The notes under the pieces: model-generated
Databases searched by the model: none
What the model was told of the DNA's origin: nothing
What the model saw: only the letters and a program-made list of their open reading frames with translations
Shown: one piece after another, positions 40,422-50,306 of the stretch
Position numbering within the stretch: position 1 is the first letter of the stretch
Layout: each line of letters opens with the position of its first letter
Program-made: the position numbers and the translations under genes
Source: Streptomyces brasiliensis
Lineage (GTDB): Bacteria; Actinomycetota; Actinomycetes; Streptomycetales; Streptomycetaceae
NCBI RefSeq assembly: GCF_014647875.1
Contig: NZ_BMQA01000013.1
Location: 62,001 to 126,000 of the forward strand
Reading direction: 5' to 3'
DNA: 64,000 nt

Positions 40422-42328
40422 TCAGGACCGCAGCGGGCTGCAGAGCAGCGCGGCGGGGCCGGTGCTGCTGCCCAGGCGGGTCGTGAAGGCGATGCCGGCG
40501 GCGTACTCGTCGGCGGCGCACTGGCCCTTGTAGTGGCCGTGGGCGAAGTCGTCGCCGGCGGTGTCGGAGGGCCGGTTGTCGGACCGGTCGAACCAGACGG
40601 TTCGCCCGCCGGAGCCCAGCGCGGCCCGCGGGGGCACGCACAGGGCCGCCGACACCCGTTCGCCGCGACGGCTGTAGCCGATGACGAACTGCCCGGCGGG
40701 GCATTGGAGTTTGGTGTACCCACTGGCCCAGTCGCCGCCCCCGGGCACGTACCGTTCGTCGGTCACGACGGTCTGTGCGGTGCCCGTGGCCCACAGGTCG
40801 CCGGTGTTCGTGTCGGTGCACAGGCCGCGGCCGCCGCTGTGACTGAGGCCGATCAGCCGGAGGCCGTCGGGGCAGGCGGCCTTGTACGCCCCCGCATCCC
40901 AGTCACCGCCCGCCCGGACCCGCAGGGACTCGACGTGGTCGCCGTGGTCCGTGGTGAGCATGCGCCAGACCGGTACGGGAGCGACGGACTCCGTGAGCGT
41001 CGGAGAGCCGACGAGGTGGTCCCAGGCGCCTGCGCGCCAGTCACCCGGGTCGAGGATGCCGTACCGTCGCCCCGCGGAGTCGTAGCGCAGCAGAGCCCAG
41101 TCGTCGTGGCCCTCCCAGCCGACGAGCGGCCAGTAGGCGAAGTCGGTGTCGTGGTCGGCGAAGTAGTCGGTGATGTTGCCGAACCAGGTCCGGGCGGCCG
41201 TTCCCGTCTCGCCCGCTCCGATGCCGAACTCGCTGATCCATAGGGGCGCGGTGTAGTGCCGGCCCTCCTCGGTGACGAAGAAGGCCTGGTCGTGCAGGAC
41301 TTGGTACAGCTGGTCGCGGGTCAGGTCCTGGTACCGGGGGTCGTGGGTCTCGCCGATCCCGGTGGCGCCGCTGTGCCGGGGGCCGGTGTAGCCGTAGAAG
41401 TGGGCCGAGTAGACCAGCTTGTGCGCGTCGACGAGTGTGTGCGAGAGCGTGCGCGCGGGCGTGAGCGTGGGCCGGTCGTGCGGCAGTCCGTCCACGGGCA
41501 GGCCGGTCCAGTTGATGCCCTCGACGACGATCAGCAGCCGGGGATCGGCCTCGGTGAGGATACGGTCGGCGGCGAGCTGGGCGGCGGCGTACCAGTCGTG
41601 GCCGTCTCCCAGGCCCCAGTTGGGGTCGTCCAGGACGTCGCGGCGCACCTCGTTGTAGAGATCGGCGCCGACGACACGGGGGTCATCGGCGTAGCGGCGG
41701 GCCATGAACACCCAGTCGTCAGCCCACTGCTGGGTGGACTGGCTGCTGTTCCACCGCTCGTTTCCGTCGATGCCGCAGCACCAACGGGTGGTGTTGGTGT
41801 GGTTGTTGAGCACGACCGCGAACCCGTCCCCGGTCAGTGCCGCCACCACGGCGTCGTAGACCTGCAGGGGCGTCTTCCCGCGCAACTGGGGATTGGCGGC
41901 CACGGCGGCGTCCGGTACCGCGCCGTCGTGTGGATCATCTCGTCGGAGAACGGCAACCGGATGCTGTTGAGGCCGAGTTGACGGAAGTCGGCGAGCAACT
42001 GGGGGAGCGGGGCACGGTCGAGGCCGAGGGGTATGCCGTAGGAGTTCTGGCCGGCGTGGTGGTTGGCGGGATCGGCGACGTCGCCGCTGCCGGTCCACGA
42101 CCCCTGGGCGCCGTCCCAGTTGGCCGCCTTCAGTCTGAAGCGCTGTCCCCGGGCGTCGACGATGTAACGGCCCCGGGTGGACAACGGAGGCTGCCAGGCG
42201 TCCGCCGCGGAGGTCCGAGCGGTGGGTTCGGAGACGGTGGCGGCGACGGCGGTGGGTGCCGCGGTCGACAGCAGGGCGAAGGCCACGCCCAAGCGTGTCA
42301 GGAACGTGACAAGTCTGATGGTCGGCAT
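40422..42328 (-). pseudogene. secreted glycoside hydrolase family 5, single frameshift
   Basis: ATG 42328 begins a signal peptide (LVTFLTRLGVAFALLSTAAP). The GH5 N-terminal part follows (VDARGQRFRLKAANWDGAQG; LGLNSIRLPFSDEMIHT). Near 41930 one base is missing and the continuation (PDAAVAANPQLRGKTPLQVY onward) is in another frame to the stop at 40422. The catalytic acid is in GADLYNEVRRDVLDDP and the nucleophile in APLWISEFGIGAG. About 150 C-terminal residues form cysteine-containing repeats (GGDWDAGAYKAACPDG; GGDWASGYTKLQCPAG). About 635 residues if corrected. The gene is otherwise complete, so a sequencing error or a very recent mutation is possible. Confidence 0.8.
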
Positions 42329-42539
42329 ACGGTCCTCTGCGGGGGTGAGGTGTGGCGGTCAGCCTACGGAACCGCCGGCGGACTGCAAGACCTGTACGAG
42401 CCGGACTCGTCGGCGCGGCCGAGCGTCTCGGAACCGGTCGCAATGCCGCGCTCGAACCCCAACACCCCCCGTTTCTCCTTCACTTGCCGACCGCGGTACC
42501 GGCGGGGGTAAAAACGCGGGGAGAGCACGCTCTCAGCCA

Positions 42540-42860
42540 CGCGGGGTGCCAACGCCGACTACTTCACCGCCTACGCCCCGTCGGCCGGCGTGAACGCGGC
42601 CGCCTCGGACATCTTCGGCTGCGCCGCGTCCCTGGCCCGCAACCCGAACAGGTGCGCCGCACTCGACCGCCACGTCGCGACGCTCCCGGCGGATCAGCAG
42701 GCCGACCCGGGCCGGCACTACAAGGCCGTGCCGGCCGACCACGACGCCAAGTTCTGGCACGACAACGCCATCAATCGCCTCGCCGGCGAATTCCCGCACG
42801 ACGACGTGGCAGGACAGCCCTCCTTCATCGCTCACGCCGACCCGCAGTGGCTGCTCGTGG
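42540..42860 (+). pseudogene. unrecognised protein fragment
   Basis: The forward frame reads GANADYFTAYAPSAGVNAAA, then SDIFGCAASLARNPNRCAAL, HYKAVPADHDAKFWHDNAIN and RLAGEFPHD. It looks like real protein sequence (paired Cys, aromatic residues, coding-like third positions) but has no plausible start. It loses character around 42820 before a strong terminator. I do not recognise the family. Probably an internal or C-terminal remnant. Confidence 0.4.
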
Positions 42861-42890
42861 CGGTGGACCGGCAGCCCTCCGGACGGCACC

Positions 42891-42939
42891 GGCCCAAGGC
42901 CCCGCACCTCCCTCTCCTGGAAGTGCGGGGCCTTGGGCC
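42891..42939. terminator. strong hairpin terminator
   Basis: Perfect 17-bp arms, GGCCCAAGGCCCCGCAC (42891-42907) and its complement (42923-42939), around a 15-nt pyrimidine-rich loop. It separates the unrecognised fragment from the DUF6325 gene. Confidence 0.75.
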
Positions 42940-43040
42940 CAGTGCTGCAATGGCTGAAGGGGCCGTCCTTCCGGTTGCGCCGCTCGCGACCGACGTCCTG
43001 GGCGCCGGCCCGGGTCCACAACCGCCTCCGAGGAGTGGCC

Positions 43041-43505
43041 ATGAACGAGGACCTCGAGGAAATGGGGCCGGTCGACTACGTGATCATCGAGTTCCCCGGC
43101 AATCGCATGACCGGTGAGGCCTTCCCGTTGCTCATCGATCTGGTCGAGAGCGGCATCATCCGCATCATCGACCTCGTCTTCCTGCGCAAGGAGACCGACG
43201 GGACGGTCGGTGCGCTGGAGATGCAGGAGATCGGGGACGAGCTCGACCTGACGGTGTTCGAAGGAGCCTCCTCCGGGCTGCTGGACCAGAGCGACCTGGA
43301 CGAGGCCGGTGCCGCGTTGGAGCCCGGGAACTCCGCCGCGATCATCGTCTACGAGAACGTGTGGGCCGCGCCGCTGGCCCGTGCGCTGCGCCGCAGCGGG
43401 GCCCAGATGGTGGCGAGCGGGCGCATTTCCGTGCAGGCGCTGCTCGCGTCGCTGGATGCGACCGAATCGACGTCGCCGCCGAGCGGACCCGTGGCCGCCG
43501 CCTGA
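43041..43505 (+). CDS. DUF6325 family protein
   Basis: A 154-residue protein from ATG 43041 with GAGGAG upstream. It begins GPVDYVIIEFPGNRMTGEAF, then LLIDLVESGIIRIIDLVFLR, and has a second similar half ending NSAAIIVYENVWAAPLARAL. It is a compact alpha/beta protein seen in actinobacteria next to SHOCT proteins, as here. The function is unknown. Confidence 0.85.
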   Translation: MNEDLEEMGPVDYVIIEFPGNRMTGEAFPLLIDLVESGIIRIIDLVFLRKETDGTVGALEMQEIGDELDLTVFEGASSGLLDQSDLDEAGAALEPGNSAAIIVYENVWAAPLARALRRSGAQMVASGRISVQALLASLDATESTSPPSGPVAAA

Positions 43506-43572
43506 AGAAACGGCCGTGCGAGAACGCGACCGGCCGTGTGCCGTGCGTCCGCACGGATCACTTGGGAGATGA

Positions 43573-43884
43573 GTGAGCATGCCAGGACTCCTTCGCGGTG
43601 TCGCCCGCACCGCCGTGATCTCGGGTACGGCCACCGCGGTGTCCAACCGTGTGTCGCGACGCCAGGCGGGCCGTTGGGCCCAGCAGGACCAGGAGCGCCA
43701 ACACGCCCAGCAGCAGGCCGCCCCGGCTCCGCCCGAACCGCAACAGCAGCCCACGGCGCAACAGCCCGTCGCCGACGACATCACCAGCAAGATCGACCAG
43801 CTGAAGGAGCTCGCCGACCTCAAGGCCCGAGGAGTGCTCAGCGAGGAGGAGTTCGAGGCCCAGAAGCGCCAGGTCCTCGGCTGA
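43573..43884 (+). CDS. SHOCT domain-containing protein
   Basis: A 103-residue protein (GTG 43573, or ATG 43579 with GGGAG at a better distance). The N-terminal helix GLLRGVARTAVISGTATAVS is followed by a Gln-rich linker (residues 37-67). The C-terminal SHOCT motif is IDQLKELADLKARGVLSEEE-FEAQKRQVL. SHOCT is a short oligomerisation-type motif. The gene sits between DUF6325 and the ClC channel, all on the plus strand. Confidence 0.88.
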   Translation: MSMPGLLRGVARTAVISGTATAVSNRVSRRQAGRWAQQDQERQHAQQQAAPAPPEPQQQPTAQQPVADDITSKIDQLKELADLKARGVLSEEEFEAQKRQVLG

Positions 43885-43902
43885 CGCGGAAGGAACGGGG
43901 CC

Positions 43903-45264
43903 GTGCGGGAGCCGGAGCCCTCCGCCGCATCCGAGGTCGGCACGCAGCCGGAAGAGGCCGACCGACTGCGCGATCTGCTGCGCAATCCGGCGTACCAGAA
44001 AACCCTCGCGTTCTCCGCGCTCATCGGCATCCCGGTGTCCCTCATCGCGTTCTGGTTCCTCGCCGGGCTCCATGAGCTGGAACATTTGCTGTGGTCAGGG
44101 CTGCCGGAGGACCTGGGCTGGGACACGCCTCCGTGGTGGTGGCCGCTGCCGCTGCTGGCCGTCGCGGGCGTGATCGTCGGCCTCGTCGTCGCGTATCTGC
44201 CGGGCGCCGGCGGGCACGTTCCCGCCTCGGGGCTGCATTCCGGGGGGATGTCCTCAGCCGCCCTGCCCGGGGTGATCCTCGCCGCCGCCGCGAGCCTGCC
44301 CCTCGGTGCAACGCTCGGCCCGGAGGTCCCGCTGATCGCGCTGGGTGGCGGCCTCGCCCTGCTCTTCGCGGACCTGGCGCGTGCACCGATGACTCCGCGG
44401 AGCAAGGCGCTCCTGGGCGCGGCCGGTGCCGCGGCGGCCCTGTCCGTGATCTTCGGCAATCCACTGATCGGCGCGGTGATCCTCATCGAGGTGGCGGGAG
44501 TGGGCGGCCCGCAACTGTTCGTGGTCATGTTGCCCGCGCTGCTGTCCAGCGGGATCGGGGCGCTGGTGTTCACCGGGTTCGGCCGCTGGACCGGACTGCA
44601 GACGGGCAGCCTGTCACTGACGCTGGGAGTCCCGTTCCCGCACCTCGACGCCGGGGACGTGGTGTGGTCGGTGCTGATGGCCGTCGCCATCGCCGTCGTG
44701 GTCCACCTGCTGTTGTCCACGGGCCGCCTGGCCGCGGCGTTCGTCGCCCGACGGCCCGTCGTCCATACGCTGCTGTGTGCCCTGGCCGCCGGAGCGTGTG
44801 CCGCGGTCTACACGCTGGCCGTCGACCGGTCGCCGGAAGACGTGGCCTCCTCGGGCCAGGCCCCGCTGGCCCTGCTGGCCGCCGACCCCCACGCCTGGGG
44901 CGTCGGCGCGCTCGTCGCCGTACTGCTGTGCAAGGGAGCGGCGTACGCGCTGTGCCTCGGCAGTCTGCGCGGTGGCCCGATCTTCCCGGCGCTGTTCCTC
45001 GGAGCCGCGGCGGGTGTGCTGCTCGCTCCGCTGCCCGGGCTGGGAGTCGTACCCGGACTGGCGGCGGGCATGGCCGCCGCCTCCGCGGCCGCGCTGCGGC
45101 TTCCGGTGAGCAGTGTGGTGCTGATCGTCCTGCTGCTGGGCAGCGCCGACATGATTCCCGTGGTGATCCTCGCGGCGGTGGTGGGTTTCATGACGGTCGA
45201 GCTGCTGCCCGAGGGGCGTTCGGTGCCGCCCGTGGACGAACCGGCCGAAGCGCGCGAGGAGTGA
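43903..45264 (+). CDS. ClC family chloride channel/transporter
   Basis: A 453-residue polytopic protein from GTG 43903. About ten to twelve hydrophobic segments follow a ~40-residue cytoplasmic N-terminus. Selectivity-filter-like motifs: SLPLGATLGPEVPLIALGGG (the G-K/R-E-G-P counterpart reads G-P-E-V-P here) and SLRGGPIFPALFLGAAAGVL (G-x-F-x-P). No C-terminal CBS domains. It moves chloride or exchanges it for protons. The third gene of a plus-strand set with DUF6325 and SHOCT. Confidence 0.9.
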   Translation: MREPEPSAASEVGTQPEEADRLRDLLRNPAYQKTLAFSALIGIPVSLIAFWFLAGLHELEHLLWSGLPEDLGWDTPPWWWPLPLLAVAGVIVGLVVAYLPGAGGHVPASGLHSGGMSSAALPGVILAAAASLPLGATLGPEVPLIALGGGLALLFADLARAPMTPRSKALLGAAGAAAALSVIFGNPLIGAVILIEVAGVGGPQLFVVMLPALLSSGIGALVFTGFGRWTGLQTGSLSLTLGVPFPHLDAGDVVWSVLMAVAIAVVVHLLLSTGRLAAAFVARRPVVHTLLCALAAGACAAVYTLAVDRSPEDVASSGQAPLALLAADPHAWGVGALVAVLLCKGAAYALCLGSLRGGPIFPALFLGAAAGVLLAPLPGLGVVPGLAAGMAAASAAALRLPVSSVVLIVLLLGSADMIPVVILAAVVGFMTVELLPEGRSVPPVDEPAEAREE

Positions 45265-45267
45265 CAG

Positions 45268-45813
45268 CGACTCTCCGACCTGTCCCTGCGCCCCCTGGCG
45301 CGCGCCCTGGGCACGAGCGACCGGATGCTCCTGTACTACTTCGGCACGAAGGAACGACTGGTCTCGGAGGCCCTCGCCATCGACGAACGGCGACCTCTCC
45401 TGAGGATCCGCGAGGCCGTGGCCGCGGCCGGTCCACCGGAGGACGCAGCAGGTCTGCGCCGCCTGCTCGACGGGATGTGGCGGCAGTTCGGCTGCCCCGA
45501 CCTGCGCGCCGCGTTGCCGCTCTACCTTGAGATGATGACGACCAGCCTGCTGCACCCCGATCGCTACGGTCCGCTCATGCGTGATCTCCTCACCGAGTGG
45601 ACGGACCTCGTGGCCGGCCTGCTCCGAGGTCTGGGCCTGTCCGGGGAGCGCGCCGCGCACGAGGCCACCGTCCTGGTGGACGCGGGCTTCGGGCTCCTCT
45701 TCGTCCCCCTGGCCACCGGCGACTGGGAGCGCGCCACCACCGCCTACGGTCTTCTTCTCGACCGGCTCGAACCCGGGTGGCGGGCCACGCCCGACGACTG
45801 CCGGGATGCGTAG
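45268..45813 (+). pseudogene. TetR-family regulator, N-terminally truncated
   Basis: Directly after the ClC stop the frame reads RLSDLSLRPLARALGTSDRM, then LLYYFGTKERLVSEALAIDE. This is the second half of a TetR DNA-binding domain (L-Y-Y-x-F-x-x-K-x-x-L). A full C-terminal ligand domain follows to 45813. The start codon and first helix are missing, so the junction with the ClC gene is probably a deletion endpoint. ATG 45325 could start an internal product lacking DNA binding. Confidence 0.75.
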
Positions 45814-45951
45814 CCGGCGGCGCGGGCCGACATTGGAGGCAGAGCCTGCGCCGACGAGGAGGAGCCCACGTGACGGTTCGTACGAACGCGACCGGGCCGA
45901 CGTCGACCCGCCCGCCACGGTGAGCGCCCGGCAGTCGTCCCATCGGTCACC

Positions 45952-46917
45952 ATGAGCCGGCACCCGGATCCAGCGATCTCGCGCGACGCCGAGCCGCGGG
46001 GCATGTCCGAGGCGGACTTCGTGGCCCTGTACCACCGGCTGTGTGCGCAGGCGTACGACGGCCCGGACGACCGGCGCGGAGCGCTACGGCATCTGACACC
46101 CGAGCGGGTGGTGGCCGCCGCAGGCGAGGTGCGGAGTGGACTCAGTGTGTCGCTGGCCGCCCCCATCGAGACCGTCGCGGGACCGGACGACCCGGAGCCC
46201 GCGTCCCACCGGATGACGGCACCCACCGCTGAGGAGATCGACGCGCCAGGGCTGCACTTCGCCCGTGACCGGTTCGCCATGAACGTGCACGGGGACGCCG
46301 ACAGCCATCTCGACGCGCTGTGCCATGTGATCTACGACGGTGAACTCCACGGCGGTGTCCCGGCGAGCACGGTGACACCGGGCGGCGCCGGAGCGCTCTC
46401 GCTCGACCTCGTGCGGGACGGCATCGTCGGACGGGGCGTCCTCCTGGACATCCCCCGCCTGCGCGGGGTGCCGTGGCTGGAGCCCGGCGACGACGTCACC
46501 ACCGACGACCTCATGGCCGCCGAGGCCGCCCAGGATGTCACGGTCGGCCCCGGCGATCTGCTGTTCGTGCGCGTCGGGCATCGCCGCAGGCGCCGGACCC
46601 TCGGTCCCTGGAACGCGGCACAGGCGCGGGCGGGCCTGCATCCGGAGGCGACGCGCTGGCTCGCCGAGCGGCGCGTGGCCCTCCTGGGGTCGGACGGCAA
46701 CAATGACACCGCCCCCAGCCCTGTGGCCGAGGTCCCGTTCCCGGTTCACGTACTCGCCGTGAACGCCCTGGGGTTGCACCTCATGGACTACCTGGACTTC
46801 GAGGAACTGGTACCGGCCTGCGAACAGCTGGGCCGCCGGCACTTCCTGTGCGTCGTGGCGCCGCTGCGGCTGCCTGCGGCCACCGGCTCCCCGGTGAACC
46901 CGATCGCAGTCCTGTGA
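45952..46917 (+). CDS. cyclase family protein (kynurenine formamidase-like)
   Basis: A 321-residue metal-dependent hydrolase of the cyclase family (PF04199). The metal-site motif is NVHGDADSHLDALCHVIYDG (H-x-D-x-x-x-H-x-D-x-x-x-H pattern, about 103-122). DLLFVRVGHRRRR and LLGSDGNNDTAPSPV follow, and FEELVPACEQLGRRHFLCVV contains the conserved C-terminal region. It likely hydrolyses an amide or cyclic compound; the substrate is not predictable. Confidence 0.88.
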   Translation: MSRHPDPAISRDAEPRGMSEADFVALYHRLCAQAYDGPDDRRGALRHLTPERVVAAAGEVRSGLSVSLAAPIETVAGPDDPEPASHRMTAPTAEEIDAPGLHFARDRFAMNVHGDADSHLDALCHVIYDGELHGGVPASTVTPGGAGALSLDLVRDGIVGRGVLLDIPRLRGVPWLEPGDDVTTDDLMAAEAAQDVTVGPGDLLFVRVGHRRRRRTLGPWNAAQARAGLHPEATRWLAERRVALLGSDGNNDTAPSPVAEVPFPVHVLAVNALGLHLMDYLDFEELVPACEQLGRRHFLCVVAPLRLPAATGSPVNPIAVL

Positions 46918-47146
46918 GCGTGCCGGGACGCGGCCGGTTCCGGGTGCCGCCGGGCCGCGCGACGCGTACGTTCGAAGAGGGGCACGAGCTGCGGCCGGTC
47001 CCGGCGGTGTCCGGAGACCGCGGAGGCAAGGACGGTGGTCGCCATGGGCGACAGCCCCCAAGTGGACGGCGGAATGACCCTCTTCCCGGGCTTCGCCACC
47101 GGCGGCTGACCCCCTCCACCTCGCGTCGGCCCCCGGAGACCCGCAC

Positions 47147-47404
47147 ATGCACTACACGGCCCTGCTGGCGGCGGACGCGCCGGCGCAGCTGCTCCCGGCC
47201 AGATCGATGATGGCGTTCACCCTCGCCTCGCACATCATCCTGGTGCCCTTCGGCGTGGCGCTGCCGCTGATCACACTCATCATGCACGGTTACGGCCTGC
47301 GCCGCGGCGACGCGGCCGCGCTGCTGCTGGCGCGGCGGTGGTCGGCGGTCATGGCGGTCCAGTTCGCGATCGGGGTCGTCACCGGTACCGTGCTGTCCTT
47401 CGAG
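47147..47404 (+). pseudogene. cytochrome bd-type ubiquinol oxidase subunit I, N-terminal fragment
   Basis: ATG 47147 starts QLLPARSMMAFTLASHIILV, then PFGVALPLITLIMHGYGLRR and MAVQFAIGVVTGTVLSFE. These are the first two helices of CydA, including the heme-ligand His in FTLASHIILVPF. At about 47404 the sequence switches without a gap to an antiporter tail. About 85 of ~470 residues remain. Confidence 0.82.
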
Positions 47405-48356
47405 TTGAGACGCTCGTCCAGCTGATCATCGGTCTGCTGTTCGTCTCCATCTCGGCCACCGTGACCCCGGACTCCGTGGTTCCGGTGCTGCTGCCCACCT
47501 TCGCGTTCGTGGCCGCCCTCGTCCTGGTGGTCCGACCCCTGGTCGCCCTGTTGTCCACCCTCACGACCGATCTCGCGGCGCGTGAACGCGCGTTCGTCGG
47601 CTGGATGGCACCGCGCGGCATCGTCGCCGCGTCCACCGCGACGACCTTCTCCGCCTCGCTCACCGGCGCGGGACTGAGCGGCGCCGACAAGATCCTTCCG
47701 GTGACCTTCCTGGTGATCGTCGGGACGGTCGTCGTCTACTCGCTCACGGCACGGCCGGTGGCCGCGCGGCTCGGTGTCACCCGCCCCGCACGGGCCCGCC
47801 CGCTCCTGGTCGGCGGCGATGCCTGGGTCGTCGAACTCGCCCGGGCGCTGCGCACCGCCGGTATCGACGTGCTGATGTGGGCGGGAGGCGCTCGCGAGAG
47901 GGCCCGGATCGAGGACGCGGGCGTCGAACTGGCCGCGGGTGAACTCATGGGGGCGGTGACCGATCCGCAGGCCAGGCTGGAGGGCGTCACCTCGGTCTTC
48001 CTGCTCACGGACGACGACGACTTCAACGCGCTCGCCGCCGTCGTCCTCGAGGACAGCGTCGAGGGCCCCGTCCACCGCGTCGGCCCGCCACCCGACAGCG
48101 GGGGCGTCGTCGCCCCTACGCCGCCGGCGACACCCTCTTCGGCCCCGCACTCCTGCGCCACACCGTGGCGGGCCACCACGAGCGCGGGGCCCGCTTCCAT
48201 GTGCAGCCCGCGTCGGCGCCGCTCCCGCCGGGCCACGACACCCTGTTCGTCGTACGGCGCGACGGCCGGCTGGAACCGACGACCGGACCGGTGCCGGTCC
48301 CCACCGCCGAGGGCGACACCCTCGTGCTCCTCGGCCCCGCGCCCCCGGCCGGCTGA
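47405..48356 (+). pseudogene. CPA1-type cation:proton antiporter, C-terminal part
   Basis: From about 47408 the frame reads TLVQLIIGLLFVSISATVTP, then RAFVGWMAPRGIVAASTATT (conserved antiporter helix) and LLVGGDAWVVELARALRTAG, an NAD-binding TrkA-N-like regulatory domain. Near 48105 it shifts frame and ends LEPTTGPVPVPTAEGDTLVL to the stop at 48354-48356. The N-terminal eight to ten helices are missing, replaced by the CydA fragment. Confidence 0.82.
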
Positions 48357-48368
48357 ACCGGCTCCCGA

Positions 48369-49296
48369 CTACTGCCCGTCGAGCGCGTCGTTCAGGGTGA
48401 GGCCCGCATCGATCAGGGCGAGATGGGTGAACGCCTGTGGGAAGTTGCCCAGTTGACGGCCCGTCGGGTCGATCTCCTCGGAGTACAGGCCCAGATGGTT
48501 CGCGTAACCCATCATCTTCTCGAACACCAGCCGCGCCCTCTCGGTCCGTCCCGCGCGGGCCAGGGCGTCGACGTACATGAACGTGCACAGGGAGAAGGTG
48601 CCCTCCGAGCCGCGCAGGCCGTCCGGCGACGCCGAGGGGTCGTAGCGATAGACCAGGCTGTCGCTGACCAGCTTCTCCTCCATGGCATCGAGGGTCGACG
48701 ACCACAGCGGATCCTCGGGGCTGAGGAACCCGACCGTCGCCATGCGCAGCAGCGAGGAGTCGAGCACGTCACTGCCGTAGTGCTGGATGAAGGCCTGCCG
48801 TCCCTCGCTCCACCCCTTGGTCATGACCTGTTCGTAGATCGCGTCCCGTTCGTCGCTCCAGCGCGCGGACGCCGACGGCCGGCCGTTCGACTCGGCGAGC
48901 CGCAGCGCGCGGTCGAACGCCACCCACGACATGACACGGCCGTAGGTGAAGTTCTTGCGGCCGCCGCGCGTCTCCCACAGGCCCTCGCCCGCCTGGTCCC
49001 AGTGGTCGACCAGCCAGTCGAGGTTCGTCAGCAGCGACTGCCAGCCCCGGTGCCCCATGCCGGGTCACCAGGATCGCGGTGTCGGGCCAGTACAACTGCT
49101 TGGTGGCGTACGCCGCGTGCAGGGGCCGGACCGTGCAGTGGCCGCCCTTGTCCTTGTCGAGGAGCGCACCGAACACGCTGGGGGAGTCGAACCGAGGGAG
49201 GCAGAGCCAGTCGACCGTCCCGTCCGTGGTCACCAGGGCCGCCGTCTGCAGATCGCCGATCAGACCGTGGTTCTCGATGAGTGGGTAGTCGTCCAT
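48369..49296 (-). pseudogene. glycoside hydrolase family 15 protein with large internal deletion
   Basis: ATG 49296 gives the N-terminal signature DDYPLIENHGLIGDLQTAAL, TVDWLCLPRFDSPSVFGALL and KQLYWPDTAILVTR. Near 49060 this jumps, with a frame change, to the (alpha/alpha)6 barrel: LLTNLDWLVDHWDQAGEGLW through LGNFPQAFTHLALIDAGLTL at 48369. Intact relatives are ~600 residues; here ~80 plus ~228 remain, so ~300 are deleted. Related enzymes are trehalases or glucoamylases. Confidence 0.85.
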
Positions 49297-49660
49297 CGGG
49301 GCGCCCCTTTCGGCGTGCGGTTCACCCGAATGCACCCCCTCCGGTCAGCGTAAGCCGCGGGCCCGGCTCCGGCCCGCCGAACCAGTTTCGCACCGTACGG
49401 GCTGGTCAGGGGCGGGATGCCGGCCTTCCGCCGGCCCTGCGGCCGTACGGCGGCACGACGGGCTGCGCGCCGCCACAGACGTTGCTGCACACGCGGCGTG
49501 GGCAGGCCGACGATCACCGGGACGACCACGTTCAGAGTCGACGACCTGCTGGGTGAGAGCGGACGGCATCACCATGCGGAAGTGGATCAGGAGCATCCGC
49601 ACCTCCTGGGGCGGGAGTCGCTGCGGCCACCGCCGGCCGTTCGGCGCGGTGGGCGGCGGG
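49297..49660. other. intergenic stretch without supported genes
   Basis: About 360 bp between the GH15 remnant and gluconokinase. Open frames on both strands are arginine/proline-rich and lack family resemblance. Nothing recognised. Confidence 0.4.
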
Positions 49661-50188
49661 CTACCGGTCCTGCCCGGCCACCGCGCGCAGCGCCGCCGCC
49701 ACGACCTGTTCCTCGCTGCCGGACGCGTCGACGGTGACGCCCGGCTCCTCGGGCTCCAGCGGATCGAGGACGCCGTACTGGGAGGCGAGCAGTCTCGGCG
49801 GCATGAAGTGCTTCGTGCGATGGGCGATCCGCTCCGCGGCCACCTCGGGGTCGAGCGCCAGATAGACGAAGCACAGGTCCGCTCCCGTGGCCCGCAGCCG
49901 GTCGCGGTACTCGCGCTTGAGCGCGGAGCAGGTGGCGACGCCGCCGTTTCCGCTCGCCGCGGTCGCGCGGATCCAGGCGATGAGCGCTTCGAGCCACGGT
50001 TCGCGGTCGGCGTCGTCGAGGGGCCGGCCCGATGCCATCTTCGCGCGGTTGGCCGCGGGGTGGAGGTCGTCGCCCTCCAGGAACGGCACGCCGAGCCAGT
50101 CGGCGAGCCGCGCCCCGACGGTGGACTTCCCGGCTGCCGACACGCCCATCACGATCACCACGCGCGAACCGCCGACCGTCCTGGTCAA
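49661..50188 (-). CDS. gntK: gluconokinase
   Basis: A 175-residue GntK-type P-loop kinase. Walker A is VIVMGVSAAGKSTVGARLAD (G-V-S-x-x-G-K-S-T, about 11-30). LEGDDLHPAANRAKMASGRP-LDDADR is the gluconate/ATP site and TCSALKREYRDRLR is the conserved C-S-A-L-K-R-x-Y-R-D motif. It phosphorylates gluconate to 6-phosphogluconate. It follows the CorA gene on the same strand after ~118 bp. No gluconate transporter is adjacent. Confidence 0.92.
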   Translation of the reverse strand: MTRTVGGSRVVIVMGVSAAGKSTVGARLADWLGVPFLEGDDLHPAANRAKMASGRPLDDADREPWLEALIAWIRATAASGNGGVATCSALKREYRDRLRATGADLCFVYLALDPEVAAERIAHRTKHFMPPRLLASQYGVLDPLEPEEPGVTVDASGSEEQVVAAALRAVAGQDR

Positions 50189-50306
50189 CGGGCCTCCCTG
50201 AGGTGACGGGGGAAGACTGGCACACGTCCACTATCACCCGTCATCCCGGAACTCGCCGCCCGCGAGCGCCGGACGGACGGCGCACGATGACAGCGTGCCA
50301 CCGGCG

